From an uncultured Kordia sp. (GTDB lineage Bacteria; Bacteroidota; Bacteroidia; Flavobacteriales; Flavobacteriaceae), in assembly GCA_913054565.1 (NCBI GenBank), contig CAJXHW010000013.1, positions 1 to 15,022 of the forward strand: 15,022 bases of DNA, read 5' to 3'. Shown piece by piece: positions 13,085 through 15,022 of the stretch; the stretch's first letter is position 1; the number at the start of each line of letters is the position of its first letter. Below the pieces are notes generated by a model. The model had not been told where the DNA came from. It did no database searches and saw only the letters and a program-made list of their open reading frames with translations. Both the position numbers and the translations under genes were made by a program.

Positions 13085-14026
13085 ATGTCAGAATCAACAT
13101 TAGAACCAAAAATATTTGCTTGTTCACAGAGTAAAGACCTAGCGGAACGCATAGCGGAATCATTTGGAACAAAATTAGGAAACGTCATCAGATCAACATA
13201 CAGTGACGGTGAATTCCAACCTTCTTTTGAAGAATCCGTAAGAGGACGACGTGTTTTTTTAATAGGATCTACACATCCCTCTTCTGAAAATTTGATGGAA
13301 TTATTAATGATGCTTGACGCAGCAAAAAGAGCTTCAGCAAGGCACATTACAGCAGTATTACCATATTATGGGTGGGCAAGACAAGACCGAAAAGACAAAC
13401 CAAGAGTTCCTATTACAGCTAAATTAGTTGCCAGTTTGCTAGAAACTGCTGGAGCTACACGAATTATCACCATGGATTTACATGCTGATCAAATTCAAGC
13501 ATTTTTTGAAAAACCAGTAGATCATTTATTTGCATCAACCCTTTTCTTACAACATGTTAAAGATTTAAATCTTCCTAACTTAACTATTGCTTCTCCTGAC
13601 ATGGGAGGATCAAAACGCGCCTATGCCTATGCAAAAGCATTAGAAAGTAATGTTGTTATATGCTACAAACAACGTGAAAAAGCTAATGTTATTTCTCATA
13701 TGGAACTAATTGGTAATGTAGAAGGGCAGAATGTAATATTAGTAGATGATATGGTAGATACTGCCGGAACATTGACTAAAGCTGCTGATATGATGATTGA
13801 AAGAGGCGCCTTGAGTGTACGCGCAATTTGCACTCACGCTATTTTATCTGGTAATGCTTTTGAACGCATTGAAAATTCTAAATTAGAAGAATTAATCGTA
13901 ACTGATTCTATTCCTCATGAGCGCAAAAGTGATAAAATACGTGTAATCAGCTCAGCTAATTTATTTGCAGATGTAATGAAAAGTGTACATCAAAACAAAT
14001 CAATTAGTGAAAAATTTATAATGTAA
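13085..14026 (+). CDS. prs: Ribose-phosphate pyrophosphokinase (PRPP synthetase)
   Basis: Makes PRPP from ribose 5-phosphate and ATP for purine, pyrimidine, His, Trp and NAD synthesis; cytoplasmic and normally hexameric. The 313-residue protein has the family landmarks: SYSDGE-like STYSDGEFQPSFEESVRGRRVFLI near residue 35; YYGWARQDRKDKPRVPITAK with the ATP-binding flexible region (~95-115); the divalent metal site MDLHADQIQAFF (~130-142); and the PRPP-binding loop VILVDDMVDTAGTL (~217-230). It starts at the ATG at 13085. It heads the prs-rplY-pth gene order common in Bacteroidota. Length and motifs are normal, and nothing suggests damage from the neighbouring insertion. Confidence 0.96.
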   Translation: MSESTLEPKIFACSQSKDLAERIAESFGTKLGNVIRSTYSDGEFQPSFEESVRGRRVFLIGSTHPSSENLMELLMMLDAAKRASARHITAVLPYYGWARQDRKDKPRVPITAKLVASLLETAGATRIITMDLHADQIQAFFEKPVDHLFASTLFLQHVKDLNLPNLTIASPDMGGSKRAYAYAKALESNVVICYKQREKANVISHMELIGNVEGQNVILVDDMVDTAGTLTKAADMMIERGALSVRAICTHAILSGNAFERIENSKLEELIVTDSIPHERKSDKIRVISSANLFADVMKSVHQNKSISEKFIM

Positions 14027-14057
14027 CACATATCTCTTAAAAATTACCATATAGTAT

Positions 14058-14088
14058 TTTGCAAGAGATAATAATTAGCTTACATTTG
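14058..14088 (+). promoter_or_regulatory. Full Bacteroidota promoter of rplY
   Basis: TTTG (14058-14061), 19 bp spacing, then TACATTTG (14081-14088). This is a near-ideal TTTG-N19-TAnnTTTG promoter. It gives rplY its own promoter despite the prs gene upstream. Transcription would start close to the hairpin at 14091-14109. Confidence 0.8.
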
Positions 14089-14090
14089 CC

Positions 14091-14109
14091 GTCCCTTAAA
14101 CTAAGGGAC
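14091..14109 (+). promoter_or_regulatory. Leader hairpin of rplY
   Basis: GTCCCTTA pairs perfectly with TAAGGGAC (8 bp) around an AAC loop, at or next to the predicted transcription start and 25 bp before the ATG. It is not followed by a T-run, so it is not an obvious terminator. It could protect the 5' end or mediate ribosomal-protein autoregulation. Confidence 0.5.
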
Positions 14110-14133
14110 TTAATAATCATTTAAATAAATAAA

Positions 14134-14715
14134 ATGAAATCAATTACAATCAACGGATCACAAAGAGAAAGCGTAGGTAAAGTTTCTACTAAAGCCTTAC
14201 GTAATGCTGGAATGGTACCTTGCGTAGTATACGGAGGAGACAAAGCAGTGCATTTCTCAGCAGAAGAATTAGCATTCTCAAAATTAGTTTTCACTCCTAA
14301 CGCGCACACTGTTGTGATTGCTTTAGATAACGGAACGTCAATTAATGCTATTTTACAAGACATTCAATTTCACCCAGTATCTGACAAAATCTTACACGTA
14401 GATTTTTACCAGTTATTTGATGATAAAGAAGTGACTATGAATATTCCAGTAAACATTATTGGAAACGCACCAGGAGTATTAGCAGGTGGGGTATTAAACC
14501 GTAACCAACGTAAATTAAGAGTAAAAGCGTTACCAGCTAACTTACCTGATTTTATTGACGCTGATGTTTCTGAATTAAACATCGGAAATAAATTATATAT
14601 TACAGCACTAGCTAATGATAAATACACATTCTTACAACCAGACAACACTGTTGTTGCTCAAGTAAGAGTATCTAGAGCTGCAATGAAAGCTGCTCAAGAA
14701 GCTGCAAAAGCGTAG
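14134..14715 (+). CDS. rplY: 50S ribosomal protein L25 (CTC-type), truncated tail
   Basis: Binds 5S rRNA in the large subunit. The 193-residue product has the N-terminal L25 beta-barrel domain (MKSITINGSQRESVGKVSTK, then ALRNAGMVPCVVYGGDK, and LQDIQFHPVSDKILHVDFYQL near 72-92) and the C-terminal TL5/CTC-type beta domain (VNIIGNAPGVLAGGVLNRNQ, then FIDADVSELNIGNKLYI). It ends AAMKAAQEAAKA at a TAG. Beyond that stop the same frame continues ANSDAPAAE to a TAA at 14745, exactly the type of acidic Ala-rich tail expected of flavobacterial L25. The TAG therefore looks like a late nonsense change that removes about ten tail residues, not likely to affect 5S rRNA binding. Confidence 0.95.
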   Translation: MKSITINGSQRESVGKVSTKALRNAGMVPCVVYGGDKAVHFSAEELAFSKLVFTPNAHTVVIALDNGTSINAILQDIQFHPVSDKILHVDFYQLFDDKEVTMNIPVNIIGNAPGVLAGGVLNRNQRKLRVKALPANLPDFIDADVSELNIGNKLYITALANDKYTFLQPDNTVVAQVRVSRAAMKAAQEAAKA

Positions 14716-14767
14716 GCTAATTCTGACGCACCAGCTGCAGAGTAATTATCTAAACAGATAAAAAAAT

Positions 14768-14801
14768 AAAAAAGCATTCAACATTTGTTGAATGCTTTTT
14801 T
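14768..14801. terminator. Strong rho-independent terminator after rplY
   Basis: A 9-bp stem, GCATTCAAC (14774-14782) with GTTGAATGC (14787-14795), loop ATTT, is extended by an A-run and T-run pairing of six. It ends the rplY transcript before pth. Confidence 0.92.
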
Positions 14802-14808
14802 ATTTTTG
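14801..14808 (+). promoter_or_regulatory. TAnnTTTG promoter element of pth
   Basis: TATTTTTG matches the consensus 21 bp upstream of the ATG at 14829 and directly abuts the rplY terminator. This compact arrangement supports an independent pth transcript. No -33 box is clear. Confidence 0.5.
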
Positions 14809-14828
14809 TAAACTTAAAACTAAATTGA

Positions 14829-15022
14829 ATGTTTCAATGGCTAACTAATTTATGTAAACAAAAGCAAACATTCTTATTAGATGAAACGGATTCTATGAAA
14901 AAATTCTTGATTGTTGGTTTGGGAAATATCGGCAGTGAATATGAAAACACACGCCACAACATTGGTTTCAAAATACTAGACCATCTTGCAAAAAAAGAAG
15001 ACTTGACATTTGAAACACAAAA
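14829..15022 (+). CDS. pth: Peptidyl-tRNA hydrolase, N-terminal part
   Basis: Releases tRNA from prematurely dropped-off peptidyl-tRNAs. The gene runs off the right edge of the window, so about 64 residues are seen. The diagnostic start FLIVGLGNIGSEYENTRHNIGFKIL contains the Asn in GLGN and the catalytic His in TRHNIGF. The frame opens at 14829, giving a 22-residue extension (MFQWLTNLCKQKQTFLLDET and two more) before a second Met at 14895, where shorter homologues begin (MKKFLIVG). The promoter position fits 14829, but 14895 remains possible. It follows rplY as in related genomes. Confidence 0.93.
   Translation, partial: MFQWLTNLCKQKQTFLLDETDSMKKFLIVGLGNIGSEYENTRHNIGFKILDHLAKKEDLTFETQ

Overview
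The window looks like a piece of a Bacteroidota chromosome, most likely a marine-type member of the Flavobacteriaceae. It is strongly AT-rich. Genes are preceded by the Bacteroidota promoter element TAnnTTTG instead of Shine-Dalgarno sequences. The gene content also fits: a mevalonate pathway, a prs-rplY-pth cluster, an SXXC lipoprotein, and a flavobacterial-type polyprenol-dependent mannosyltransferase. The species cannot be named from the sequence.

Left chromosomal part (1-7539). It opens with the C-terminal part of a membrane mannosyltransferase (+), then a bidirectional terminator. A minus-strand block follows: an RsuA/RluB-like pseudouridine synthase relative that has lost its catalytic Asp, and an isoprenoid operon read mvaD, mevalonate kinase, UbiA prenyltransferase. 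Next come a BaiN/HI0933 flavoprotein and a secreted NTF2-like protein. A plus-strand lipoprotein gene with a strong terminator closes this part.

Integrated element (7540-12858). A 5.3-kb element sits in the 3' end of a tRNA-Leu(CAA) gene and is bounded by a 17-bp direct repeat, GTACTCAAGGTGGGAAT. It carries, all on the plus strand, a tyrosine integrase, two unrecognised genes (118 and 212 aa), an excisionase-like HTH protein, an unrecognised 130-aa protein, and a protein resembling gene II/X-type phage or plasmid replication initiators. Its non-coding DNA is rich in structure. Tandem TGTGGGGAAAA pairs lie near both ends (candidate integrase arm sites). An iteron-like array of TCTGTTCGCGC units with about 44-bp spacing fills the right end. 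Tandem 10-bp repeats precede the integrase gene and the HTH gene. A terminator hairpin lies just before rep, and the element supplies its own terminator to the tRNA it occupies. There are no capsid, mobilisation or conjugation genes, so it reads as an integrative replicon or satellite-like element whose Rep may act on the excised circle.

Right chromosomal part (12843-15022). The restored tRNA-Leu (-) is followed on the plus strand by prs (PRPP synthetase), rplY (ribosomal protein L25, apparently shortened by ten codons by an internal TAG) and the start of pth (peptidyl-tRNA hydrolase), with clear promoters and a strong terminator between rplY and pth.

The most interesting targets are the element's replication and integration architecture (Rep, iteron array, arm sites, unknown cargo), the pseudouridine synthase relative lacking its catalytic residue, and the truncated L25 tail.
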